Both the position numbers and the translations under genes were made by a program. Shown piece by piece: positions 1 to 5,797 of a DNA stretch of 7,363 bases; the stretch's first letter is position 1; every line of letters begins with the position of its first letter. A model generated the notes under the pieces. It worked only from the letters and a program-made list of their open reading frames with translations. It did no database searches and was not told the origin of the DNA. The stretch covers positions 1 through 7,363 of the forward strand of contig JAOAAR010000089.1 in NCBI GenBank assembly GCA_026418755.1. The letters run 5' to 3'. Source of the DNA: Planctomycetota bacterium (lineage in GTDB: Bacteria; Planctomycetota; SKW154).

Positions 1-145
1 AGAATGAACATCCGCCAATTACAAGAGTCACTTTGCCTATTTCAGTGACAAGGTCAGACATCCGAGATTCAGAGGGAAGAACAAATTCAAGGAAGTAGTA
101 GAGACCGCCGATGAATGTGAGCCAGATTATTATGTAGCGTCTCAT
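1..145 (-). CDS. Membrane protein of unknown function, N-terminal 48 codons only
   Basis: This is the start of the last visible gene of the minus-strand operon; the rest lies beyond the left edge. The first 48 codons read MRRYIIIWLTFIGG, continue through LYYFLEFVLP, and end in KVTLVIGGCSF. A short positive N-terminus followed by a hydrophobic stretch at about residues 4-23 indicates a membrane segment with the N-terminus inside. A second hydrophobic stretch begins at about residue 38 and runs off the edge, so a multi-span membrane protein is likely. The ATG start is well supported: a consensus AAGGAGG lies 8 bases upstream and overlaps the stop codon of the preceding gene, 13 bases away. The tight linkage suggests it works with the DUF6754-type protein. 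From memory, similar small membrane proteins sit beside that family elsewhere, but no function is known to me. Confidence 0.8.
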   Translation of the reverse strand, partial: MRRYIIIWLTFIGGLYYFLEFVLPSESRMSDLVTEIGKVTLVIGGCSF

Positions 146-153
146 ATCTTAAG

Positions 154-160
154 CCTCCTT
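154..160 (-). promoter_or_regulatory. Consensus ribosome binding site overlapping an upstream stop codon
   Basis: On the minus strand the sequence is AAGGAGG, 8 bases before the ATG at 145. The stop codon TAA of the upstream gene shares its last two bases with this site, so a ribosome finishing one gene ends on the binding site of the next. This fits translational coupling and fixes the start of the partial gene. Confidence 0.8.
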
Positions 161-938
161 ACAGTCTTAAGATTTCAAGAATCCAGTTAGAGTAAAAAGT
201 GGAAGGAAACAAGACAGAAAGGATTCCGAAGATAGTAAGAAGAAAAACCAGAATTGTGATGGTCAGTTTGCCCATATCCTGTCCGACAAGCGAGCCCAAC
301 ATTGTCGGTTCGCGTGTGAGGTATGCTGTAGCGGCGTAGTACTCTTCACCGATGATAACATAGTCACAAGTAGTGATGAAGAACGGAATCTGAAGGATAT
401 CTTCTGTGCCTGCGACCTGAATGGCGCCGACCTGATTGCCCGCTTCTGCGAGAATCAGGCTTTCAGCAGCGAAATAACCGAAGAAAAAGTTGGCTGCAAC
501 TTTCTCGCGGTGCATTATCCCGACAGAAGCGGCTGCATACGGGAACTGCCCAGGCACATAGATTATATCGTCAGAGCGGAAAAGGTCCAACTTGCCCTCA
601 TCGGCGTATGCCTCGCGCACAGATTCCTCAGCAACAGGATAAAGAAGATACGCGTTGACAGGAACAATAAGCCTCAAGTCGTATTTTGCCGTCATTTTCG
701 CCACATGAGCGAGAATCGCCACAGAGCATAACCCCACAATATCTAACCCTGAGAGCCCTGTCGAGTAAAGAACAGGTCTACCCATCTCGGTTGCGCGTCC
801 GACCGCTTCGTTAATCGCTGCCAGCCCTGCAATGGGGCGTATGTAAATCTGTCTGCCTCCACGCGCGGCAAGAATGAAATAAATGATTGGTGTGGCGAAA
901 ATGAACAGAAGAACTAACATTGTGTATGTCGCTTGCAT
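159..938 (-). CDS. DUF6754-type membrane protein, function unknown
   Basis: A 259-residue protein with a membrane segment at each end (about residues 5-25 and 225-244) and a soluble, apparently alpha/beta domain of about 200 residues between them. I recognise the layout and motifs as the DUF6754 family from memory: an early EAVGRATEMGRPVLY stretch, a central REKVAANFFFGYFAAESLIL stretch, then GAIQVAGT, and LVGQDMGK just before the second membrane segment. The family has no established function known to me. The glycine-rich stretches might bind a ligand, but no catalytic motif is evident. The start is secure: ATG with AGGAGGG 6 bases upstream, and it lies 2 bases after the stop of the preceding gene. 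It sits in an operon of membrane proteins, so a role in an envelope complex is the reasonable inference. The family call is fairly sure; the function is open. Confidence 0.85.
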   Translation of the reverse strand: MQATYTMLVLLFIFATPIIYFILAARGGRQIYIRPIAGLAAINEAVGRATEMGRPVLYSTGLSGLDIVGLCSVAILAHVAKMTAKYDLRLIVPVNAYLLYPVAEESVREAYADEGKLDLFRSDDIIYVPGQFPYAAASVGIMHREKVAANFFFGYFAAESLILAEAGNQVGAIQVAGTEDILQIPFFITTCDYVIIGEEYYAATAYLTREPTMLGSLVGQDMGKLTITILVFLLTIFGILSVLFPSTFYSNWILEILRL

Positions 939-940
939 TC

Positions 941-1264
941 TTAACCCTCCTTTTTCACCTCAGCCTTCTTTTCTCCCTCTTCAGACAGCTCTTCGATCCG
1001 TTTCGCCAGAAGTTCGATGAAAGCCCGATTATTGAGGAAACCGCATAGGCTCTCAATGTTCTCTTTTCCGAACAAGGGATAAAGAAACGGCGCAATCGTA
1101 AGAAGCAGATTGCCGGCGATGAATGAGACTGGCTTCACCACCTCCAGAGCGATGACAGCCGGCACGCTCATCCCCCAGTCAACGATGCGCCGCGCAACAT
1201 TAGCAATTATCCGCTCCGCCTCCTCAAGCGGAAGTTCAAGCCCAGGTAACCCTTCCTTATCCAT
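941..1264 (-). CDS. Small conserved-looking helical protein, likely membrane-associated
   Basis: A 107-residue protein from the ATG at 1264. A GTG at 1276 in the same frame would add four residues (VRRG), but no ribosome binding site precedes it. The ATG has GAGAAG a few bases upstream and overlaps the stop of the gene before it by 8 bases (ATGGATAA). An acidic helical N-terminus (about 1-30) leads to a hydrophobic stretch at about 34-65, WGMSVPAVIALEVVKPVSF followed by IAGNLLLTIAPFLYPLF. This looks like a re-entrant or amphipathic membrane helix pair more than a clean transmembrane span. A charged C-terminal helix with a lysine/glutamate tail follows. I recall similar proteins beside DUF6754 genes in other genomes. 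It may be a small accessory subunit of the operon's complex; no enzymatic motif is seen. Confidence 0.8.
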   Translation of the reverse strand: MDKEGLPGLELPLEEAERIIANVARRIVDWGMSVPAVIALEVVKPVSFIAGNLLLTIAPFLYPLFGKENIESLCGFLNNRAFIELLAKRIEELSEEGEKKAEVKKEG

Positions 1265-1733
1265 TCCTCTTCTCACTTTCTATGCCGTTAAGATTCTTCT
1301 CAGCCCCTTCCCTCACCTGTCTGATGGCGCTGATGATTCTGTCTCTTCCATCTGCTTCCTTCCCGAAGTAAAGATAAAGACCTCTGAACGCCTCCAGACG
1401 AGTCGGTCTGTCAAACAGGCTCAACTTAACTCCTTTATCGTCCAGATATACATTCTTCACTTTCTTCCATGAAAGAAAATTAGTGCCTGTTGTGGCAATT
1501 CGATATGCCCCCTGGTCAGTTATGCGGAATCTCATCGGGAAAAAGTAGTCAGCGACCGCCAGAAAGAGGACGAGGGCTAACGGAATCGTCAGGAAGATGT
1601 TGCTATACATCTGCACGACCGAAAGAGAAAGAAAGATTAACACTGCGGCAAGACAGGGACGATAAAACTTATCCTGCGCCGCCAGGTGCACTCTCCAGTC
1701 GTAGATTACATTCTCTTTCGACTCCTCTACCAT
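1257..1733 (-). CDS. Two-span membrane protein with bacterial PH-like domain
   Basis: A 158-residue protein. Residues 1-24 are polar and contain YDWRVHLA. Two hydrophobic segments at about 26-43 and 46-65 form a membrane hairpin. Then comes a strand-rich stretch, about 66-125, reading FPMRFRITDQGAY, SWKKVKNVYLDDKGVKLSLF and RPTRLEAFRGLYLYFG. Two membrane helices followed by a beta domain with a 'translate by W-x-x-V' pattern is what bacterial PH-like (bPH, YcxB-like) membrane proteins show. That assignment is by pattern, not by search. The C-terminus is a charged helix. The ATG start overlaps the stop of the large upstream gene by 7 bases (ATGGTAG), and the end overlaps the next gene by 8 bases, so it is embedded in a coupled operon. 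The PH-like part should face the cytoplasm; its ligand is unknown. Confidence 0.85.
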   Translation of the reverse strand: MVEESKENVIYDWRVHLAAQDKFYRPCLAAVLIFLSLSVVQMYSNIFLTIPLALVLFLAVADYFFPMRFRITDQGAYRIATTGTNFLSWKKVKNVYLDDKGVKLSLFDRPTRLEAFRGLYLYFGKEADGRDRIISAIRQVREGAEKNLNGIESEKRNG

Positions 1734-4700
1734 CCCTCAACACCCAAAAGAATCGCCCCTTCCTTTGCCCGTAAATCAACCACAGCGCGGAGTACATCTT
1801 TGTCAGAAGCAGCCACAAACCCATCAACACGCCAGTACATCCGCCAGTCTGGTCCAAGACAAAGCACAAACATTATGTCGTATGTGGTATACTTCTTCTC
1901 TTCCAAACATCTTCTCAACTCCGCACACAACTTTAAAATCTCCTCTGAATTCGCATCAATCTCTTCCTCTTCTTTCCCTTCGAGAGCAACAAGAAGTTTC
2001 CGTGTAATCTCCTTCACTTTGACGAATTTTGCACCAACCTCCTCAATGTAGCCACGCCTTATTGTCCCTTTTCTCCTATAATCATAAACCTCGTAAACGG
2101 TGCTTACATACAGCCGCTCACCACTCAAAGAAGAGAGCATCTCATCCGCACCTTCCTCGTTACCTGTCAATTGCCTGAAGCGCTGTTTCAGTTTCTCGTC
2201 AGCGCCTTCCACTTTAGCACAGTTGCTCAGGTAGACCATCTGCTTTATTATCCATTCGACAGCCATTTTTATCTCGCTATCGTAGTTGTCCCGACGCTCT
2301 TTTTCTGCGCTTGCCGCGCGAGATGTAAAGAAACACTTCATATTGTGAATAAAGGAGCGTTCTTTGATGTCCTTTATAAGCGCTTCTCGTGCCTTCTGCG
2401 GAGAACAACCCGCCCTTCCCCATACTGAATCAGAGAGAATACCGAGCAGATACTTGCCTGCTGCCTCACTGAGCCAACCTCTCCCTGAGAGAGAGCGAAC
2501 TTGCGCCGATATAGATTGAATCAGTCTTAACTGGAGATTCTCTTCTTCCGTAGCAAGGGAAAGAGCCTCCTCCTGTGCCTGTTCAATTGGCTTCTCTCTG
2601 GATGTAGCAACTTCAGACAGTACCTTTTGGAGCTTTTTGTAGCGCTCCTGAGAAGCAGCGTTCTTCTCATCCCTTAAAACCGCTTGTGTAGCGCGCTTGC
2701 GCAACTCCTCGAGCGCAGCACTCCGCACAAATTCTTCAGAGTTTATAAACTCTCCTATCTCTTTTTTGGCTACCTCGTAGTCAAAGGATGAGCCGTCAGC
2801 AAACCGTGCCAGCACCGCAACCACATCTGCATAAGCGCTCATTCCGAGAGAGAGTTTGACTATTGCTGCGAGTTCACCTCGCCATGTGAGCGGACGCTCC
2901 GTAACTATCCGCTCAAACGCATCCAACTCCTGGGCACTCAAAACAGATTTGAGAAAATCAATTTCATTCTTGAGGGAATCGAATTGGTCAGAAGTGTCGC
3001 CTGCAAAAAGAAGACTTCTATAAAGTCGAGCAAGCCGTTGTTTTGTCACATCAGTCGGAAGAAGATTCTCTTCAGCAATCTTTTCAACTTCTGTAAGAAT
3101 CTCTTTCGGGAAGAAGCCTTCGGCATCCGGCAGCGACTTAACAGTCTCAAGAAGAGGCTTCACTCTTTCAACCAACTTTTGAGGAAGAACTGTTGCCGCT
3201 CCTTGCTCTTTAAGAGCGAACCCTCTCTTTTGAATCTCGACATCGGCTTTTACTGCGTAGTTTTTTATCATCGCTATATGTTCATGCGTAAGCACCTCGG
3301 GAGAGAGTATTATGCTACGAAGTATTGATGGAAATGCATTGCGCGATATTTCTCTCTCACTTGAAACAGCACGAAGCGAGCGCAAGAGAGATAGAAACGA
3401 GGGCTTCCACATAGCAAGCCTACCTTCTACTGCACGCTGCCATTTCAGTTTAACAGGAGAAAGAGGCAACTGGTCTACTAGCCGTTTTAACGAGATGAGG
3501 CGAACTCGCGCTCTCACATTCTCATCCTGACACGCCGCAGTAAAAGTCTCAATCAAAGGCTCCACAGACATACTTTCATCAGCCAGACACTTGTCTATCT
3601 CAGAAAGGAGTCTGTTGCGCAACCCATCTGTAAAGCAGGAATCGCTTGAAATCCAGTGAAGAAGTCCGGGTAGAGGAGGTTGCGTCTTATCGCTTCCTGC
3701 AAGTAAGAGAGCCCGCTTGAAAGTCTGGTTTTTGTGCTCCTCAATCTGTCTAAGGAGAGAAAAGGCTTCAGAAGTACAAGCATTTAAGTTGTTCAGGGCA
3801 CCTGCTACGAAGACCGAGTACGGCAACTCTCCGGCAAACCTATCATATTGCGGGATTGAAACCTTCCTTTCACGCAACCTCTTGAGAAGCGCCTCGATGG
3901 CAAACGCTCCATCTCTCTCAGATTTCTCAACCTCAGCAAGGAGTTCCTGTTTAAGGGGTGCGTCACCAAGAGAGTCAACAGTGCTCTTTATGTCATCAAA
4001 GATTCGCCTCTTGCGAGAGGCAAACTCGTCTAACATATCCTTCAAGGTGGAGACCGCTTCCTTGTAACGAAGGCGGGGCGAAATGAACTCTTCCAACAAC
4101 TCCTGTACACTCGATTTGCCAGTCTCAACCGCTTTCACCAGTTCTTCTATCCGCTGTTTTTCGGAAGACTTCATAAAGGTAAGCCATGTCTTGGCTCTTT
4201 CCAGAGCATTATTTTCTATGTCTTTGCCGGTGGCGCGGAAGCGAGACAGGATGGTTTGAGGCGTCTCTGTCGGGTATGTCTCGAAAAGGGCAAAATTTAG
4301 CGGTGTTACAGAATCAACTGCTGCAAGCGTTTCCGTGCAAAGAGTCCGCAGTCTCTGGGCAGCAGCACTCAGCGACGGCACTCGCCCCCCTCCCTTTATA
4401 CTTGCCTCTACCTGCCCTTTGAGCCCCTCTATTGTCAATCCCTCTATGCTTTTAGAGATTCTCTCTGCCATCTGTTCAGGCGTCAGAAAACTGGAGACTA
4501 CCCAGTGGCTGTTTCTATCGCGGTCTTGTCTATCCACCATCAGCGTGTCGAGAGAACAGGTCACTCCACCTGCGCCGCCAAAAGATAGAACACCCAGCAA
4601 AACCCTCCGCTGCTCGTTACGAACCGTCGAGAATGACGGCTTCGCATCCTTCAACTCCAAACAGAGAAGCGCAAACCTCGCAGTCGTTTCAAAAAGTGCG

Positions 4701-4963
4701 TTTGCCTCAGCCACACCTCCTCCAAAAGAATCCTCATTCTGCCAGAACTTTTCTCCCACAGAGGAGTAGATGAGAATGTTCAAGAACTGCTGAGACTTGA
4801 GCAGACCGTCTGCATCGCCTTTTCTCGACAACTCAGCAAGAGTCTCCACCGCCCTTTGCGCGTCCATCCTCGCTTTGATGTCGAAGACAAGATTGCCAAC
4901 AAATCCTGCCGCTGCGCTCAACGCCACAACCGCAATGAATATCTTAAGAAACACCTTTTCCAA
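1727..4963 (-). CDS. Very large membrane-anchored helical protein of unknown function (1078 aa)
   Basis: First gene of the minus-strand operon. I do not recognise it. The N-terminus (MEKVFLKIFIAVVALSAAAG) carries two lysines followed by a hydrophobic segment at about residues 8-27. This fits a signal anchor or an uncleaved signal sequence that places the remaining ~1050 residues outside the cytoplasm. Residues ~35-180 look like a small alpha/beta domain, possibly NTF2/SnoaL-like, though this is weak. About 200-880 is almost wholly charged helix with coiled-coil character. The last ~127 residues look like a separate alpha/beta domain, with VYEVYDYRRKGTIRRGYIEE near its start and GPDWRMYWRVDGF near its end. 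No enzyme motif is visible. The start chosen is TTG at 4963: it has AGGAGA 6 bases upstream and a promoter just before it. A TTG at 4978 would add five residues but lacks a binding site. A structural or scaffold role is an inference from shape only. Confidence 0.85.
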   Translation of the reverse strand: MEKVFLKIFIAVVALSAAAGFVGNLVFDIKARMDAQRAVETLAELSRKGDADGLLKSQQFLNILIYSSVGEKFWQNEDSFGGGVAEANALFETTARFALLCLELKDAKPSFSTVRNEQRRVLLGVLSFGGAGGVTCSLDTLMVDRQDRDRNSHWVVSSFLTPEQMAERISKSIEGLTIEGLKGQVEASIKGGGRVPSLSAAAQRLRTLCTETLAAVDSVTPLNFALFETYPTETPQTILSRFRATGKDIENNALERAKTWLTFMKSSEKQRIEELVKAVETGKSSVQELLEEFISPRLRYKEAVSTLKDMLDEFASRKRRIFDDIKSTVDSLGDAPLKQELLAEVEKSERDGAFAIEALLKRLRERKVSIPQYDRFAGELPYSVFVAGALNNLNACTSEAFSLLRQIEEHKNQTFKRALLLAGSDKTQPPLPGLLHWISSDSCFTDGLRNRLLSEIDKCLADESMSVEPLIETFTAACQDENVRARVRLISLKRLVDQLPLSPVKLKWQRAVEGRLAMWKPSFLSLLRSLRAVSSEREISRNAFPSILRSIILSPEVLTHEHIAMIKNYAVKADVEIQKRGFALKEQGAATVLPQKLVERVKPLLETVKSLPDAEGFFPKEILTEVEKIAEENLLPTDVTKQRLARLYRSLLFAGDTSDQFDSLKNEIDFLKSVLSAQELDAFERIVTERPLTWRGELAAIVKLSLGMSAYADVVAVLARFADGSSFDYEVAKKEIGEFINSEEFVRSAALEELRKRATQAVLRDEKNAASQERYKKLQKVLSEVATSREKPIEQAQEEALSLATEEENLQLRLIQSISAQVRSLSGRGWLSEAAGKYLLGILSDSVWGRAGCSPQKAREALIKDIKERSFIHNMKCFFTSRAASAEKERRDNYDSEIKMAVEWIIKQMVYLSNCAKVEGADEKLKQRFRQLTGNEEGADEMLSSLSGERLYVSTVYEVYDYRRKGTIRRGYIEEVGAKFVKVKEITRKLLVALEGKEEEEIDANSEEILKLCAELRRCLEEKKYTTYDIMFVLCLGPDWRMYWRVDGFVAASDKDVLRAVVDLRAKEGAILLGVEGW

Positions 4964-4969
4964 GTCTCG

Positions 4970-4975
4970 TCTCCT
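4970..4975 (-). promoter_or_regulatory. Ribosome binding site that decides the TTG start of the large gene
   Basis: The minus strand carries AGGAGA, 6 bases before the TTG at 4963. The alternative TTG at 4978 lies upstream of this site and would leave only about nine leader bases after the predicted transcription start. The second TTG is therefore the better start. Confidence 0.65.
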
Positions 4976-4993
4976 CAACTTGTAGATGCTGAA

Positions 4994-5021
4994 ATTCTAT
5001 TCGTATGAACTTACCTGTCAA
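4994..5021 (-). promoter_or_regulatory. Sigma-70-like promoter for the minus-strand operon
   Basis: On the minus strand there is a consensus -35 TTGACA (5021-5016), a 16-base spacer and a -10 TAGAAT (4999-4994) that differs from TATAAT at one position. Transcription would begin near 4987, giving a leader of about 24 bases to the TTG start at 4963 with its ribosome binding site in between. This is the strongest promoter-like signal in the window and it lies in the only sizeable gap upstream of the operon. It looks like a housekeeping promoter and not an ECF-type one. Confidence 0.65.
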
Positions 5022-5040
5022 GTAAAAATAAGAACCTGTC
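5018..5040. repeat. Copy 1 of a short motif shared by both intergenic regions
   Basis: The plus strand reads TCAAGTAAAA at 5018-5027 and CCTGTC at 5035-5040, separated by seven bases. The same two blocks occur directly joined at 7103-7118 beyond the anti-sigma gene. This copy overlaps the -35 element of the operon promoter, so it could be a regulator site; chance cannot be excluded. Confidence 0.3.
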
Positions 5041-5110
5041 TCAGCAGTTTTCGATGTTACATCCGATGCTGTTACAGAACCCAAAAGGAGAAAGGGAATT
5101 AAAAAAATCC

Positions 5111-5121
5111 TCTGTCACAGA
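5111..5121. promoter_or_regulatory. Small perfect dyad, possible operator
   Basis: TCTGT-C-ACAGA is a perfect inverted repeat of two 5-base arms around one central base. It covers the candidate -35 of the sigma-factor promoter, the place where a repressor would act. It is short, and a dyad of this size is not rare, so the call is tentative. Confidence 0.25.
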
Positions 5122-5141
5122 AACCTCCTTTCCCGTATAAT
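5112..5141 (+). promoter_or_regulatory. Candidate promoter for the sigma/anti-sigma genes
   Basis: A perfect TATAAT (5136-5141) has a weak -35, CTGTCA, at 5112-5117 with an 18-base spacer (four of six bases match TTGACA). Transcription would start near 5148, leaving about 33 leader bases. An ECF-type reading is also possible: CGTATAA at 5134-5140 resembles ECF -10 elements. However, the only AAAC block (5121-5124) is just 9 bases upstream, too close for the usual 16-17. Autoregulation by the sigma factor is therefore not shown by the sequence. Confidence 0.45.
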
Positions 5142-5180
5142 TCTGTCGGTGAGGAGTTGTCGGATTCTTAACAAAGAAAG

Positions 5181-5717
5181 ATGGACGAAATAGAAGCCCT
5201 TTATCAGCGTTACTCTGATAAGATATACAACATGCTTCTGCGGATGTTGGGCGACGAAGAAGAGGCACTTGATGTCGCACAGGAGACTTTTTTGCGCGCC
5301 CACAAAGGGCTATCCTCCTTCCACGGCTCTTCAAGCCCGTACACCTGGCTTTTCAGAATCGCACTCAACTGCGCCTACTCGCACATAAAAGAGAAGAAGC
5401 GGAAACTATTCTCTTCCCTCGCTCCCGATTCAGAAAACAGCGAGGAAACAATTTCGGACAACATCATTGACCACACCGCACCAGATGCGCCCTCCCTCCT
5501 ACAACAGTCCGAAACAGCAGCAGCAGTACAACAGGCAATCTTGCGACTTCCAGAAGATTTGCGCTTTGCCGTAGTTCTGCGCGATATAGAAGAACTCTCA
5601 TACGAAGAAATCGCCGAAATCGAAAACTGCCCTGCAGGAACAGTGAAATCGAGAGTCCATCGAGCAAGAGAAATGCTAAAAAGGCTTCTGAAAGAGGTGC
5701 TGGGGTTAAAAAAATAA
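5181..5717 (+). CDS. ECF (group 4) RNA polymerase sigma factor
   Basis: A 178-residue sigma factor with only regions 2 and 4, the size and layout of the extracytoplasmic-function class. Region 2 spans about residues 3-73: the core-binding stretch ALDVAQETFLRAHKGL (29-44) and the -10 recognition helix with SPYTWLFRIALNCAYSHIK (52-70). An acidic linker (about 80-115) follows. Region 4 (about 117-172) has LPEDLRFAVVLRDIEELSYE and the helix-turn-helix EEIAEIENCPAGTVKSRVHR (142-161), which contacts the -35. It directs RNA polymerase to a dedicated promoter set, usually after release from an anti-sigma factor. The next gene encodes a zinc-finger membrane protein that fits that role. The ATG is forced, because an in-frame stop lies four codons upstream. 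The ribosome binding site is weak (AAAGAAAG); the better GAGGAG at 5151-5156 is too far away. Target genes are unknown. Confidence 0.96.
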   Translation: MDEIEALYQRYSDKIYNMLLRMLGDEEEALDVAQETFLRAHKGLSSFHGSSSPYTWLFRIALNCAYSHIKEKKRKLFSSLAPDSENSEETISDNIIDHTAPDAPSLLQQSETAAAVQQAILRLPEDLRFAVVLRDIEELSYEEIAEIENCPAGTVKSRVHRAREMLKRLLKEVLGLKK

Positions 5718-5732
5718 CAAATGGGGATTTGT
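5717..5732 (+). other. Short hairpin between sigma and anti-sigma genes
   Basis: ACAAAT-GGGG-ATTTGT forms a 6-base-pair stem with a four-G loop, beginning at the last base of the sigma stop codon. The stem is A/T-rich and no T-run follows on the plus strand, so it is not a convincing terminator. The rest of the 80-base gap (5718-5797) holds two CTGTTTG copies 13 bases apart and the next gene's ribosome binding site. The hairpin could tune relative expression of the two genes. Confidence 0.3.
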
Positions 5733-5797
5733 AAAAATGGAGAACTGTTTGACTGTCCTGTTTGTCTAATGGAATGGAAAGAGGAAAGGGTTAGAAG

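Noticed and set aside
1110..1472. Plus-strand open frame of 120 codons
   Set aside because: It is fully antisense to two well-supported overlapping genes, and its serine/arginine-rich product looks like a shadow frame.
5052..5075. Imperfect direct repeat CGATGTTAC / CGATGCTGTTAC
   Set aside because: Only two short, unequal copies, with no relation to either promoter; likely chance.
5120..5140. ECF-type promoter GAAAC ... CGTATAA before the sigma gene
   Set aside because: The two elements are only 9 bases apart, whereas ECF promoters usually need about 16-17.
5149..5193. Small upstream open frame starting at GTG and ending just inside the sigma gene
   Set aside because: No ribosome binding site at a suitable distance and no ATG; the sequence gives no sign that it is translated.
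5041..5334. Minus-strand open frame of 97 codons across the divergent control region
   Set aside because: It runs antisense into the sigma-factor gene, has no ribosome binding site, and its arginine/cysteine-rich composition looks like a shadow frame.
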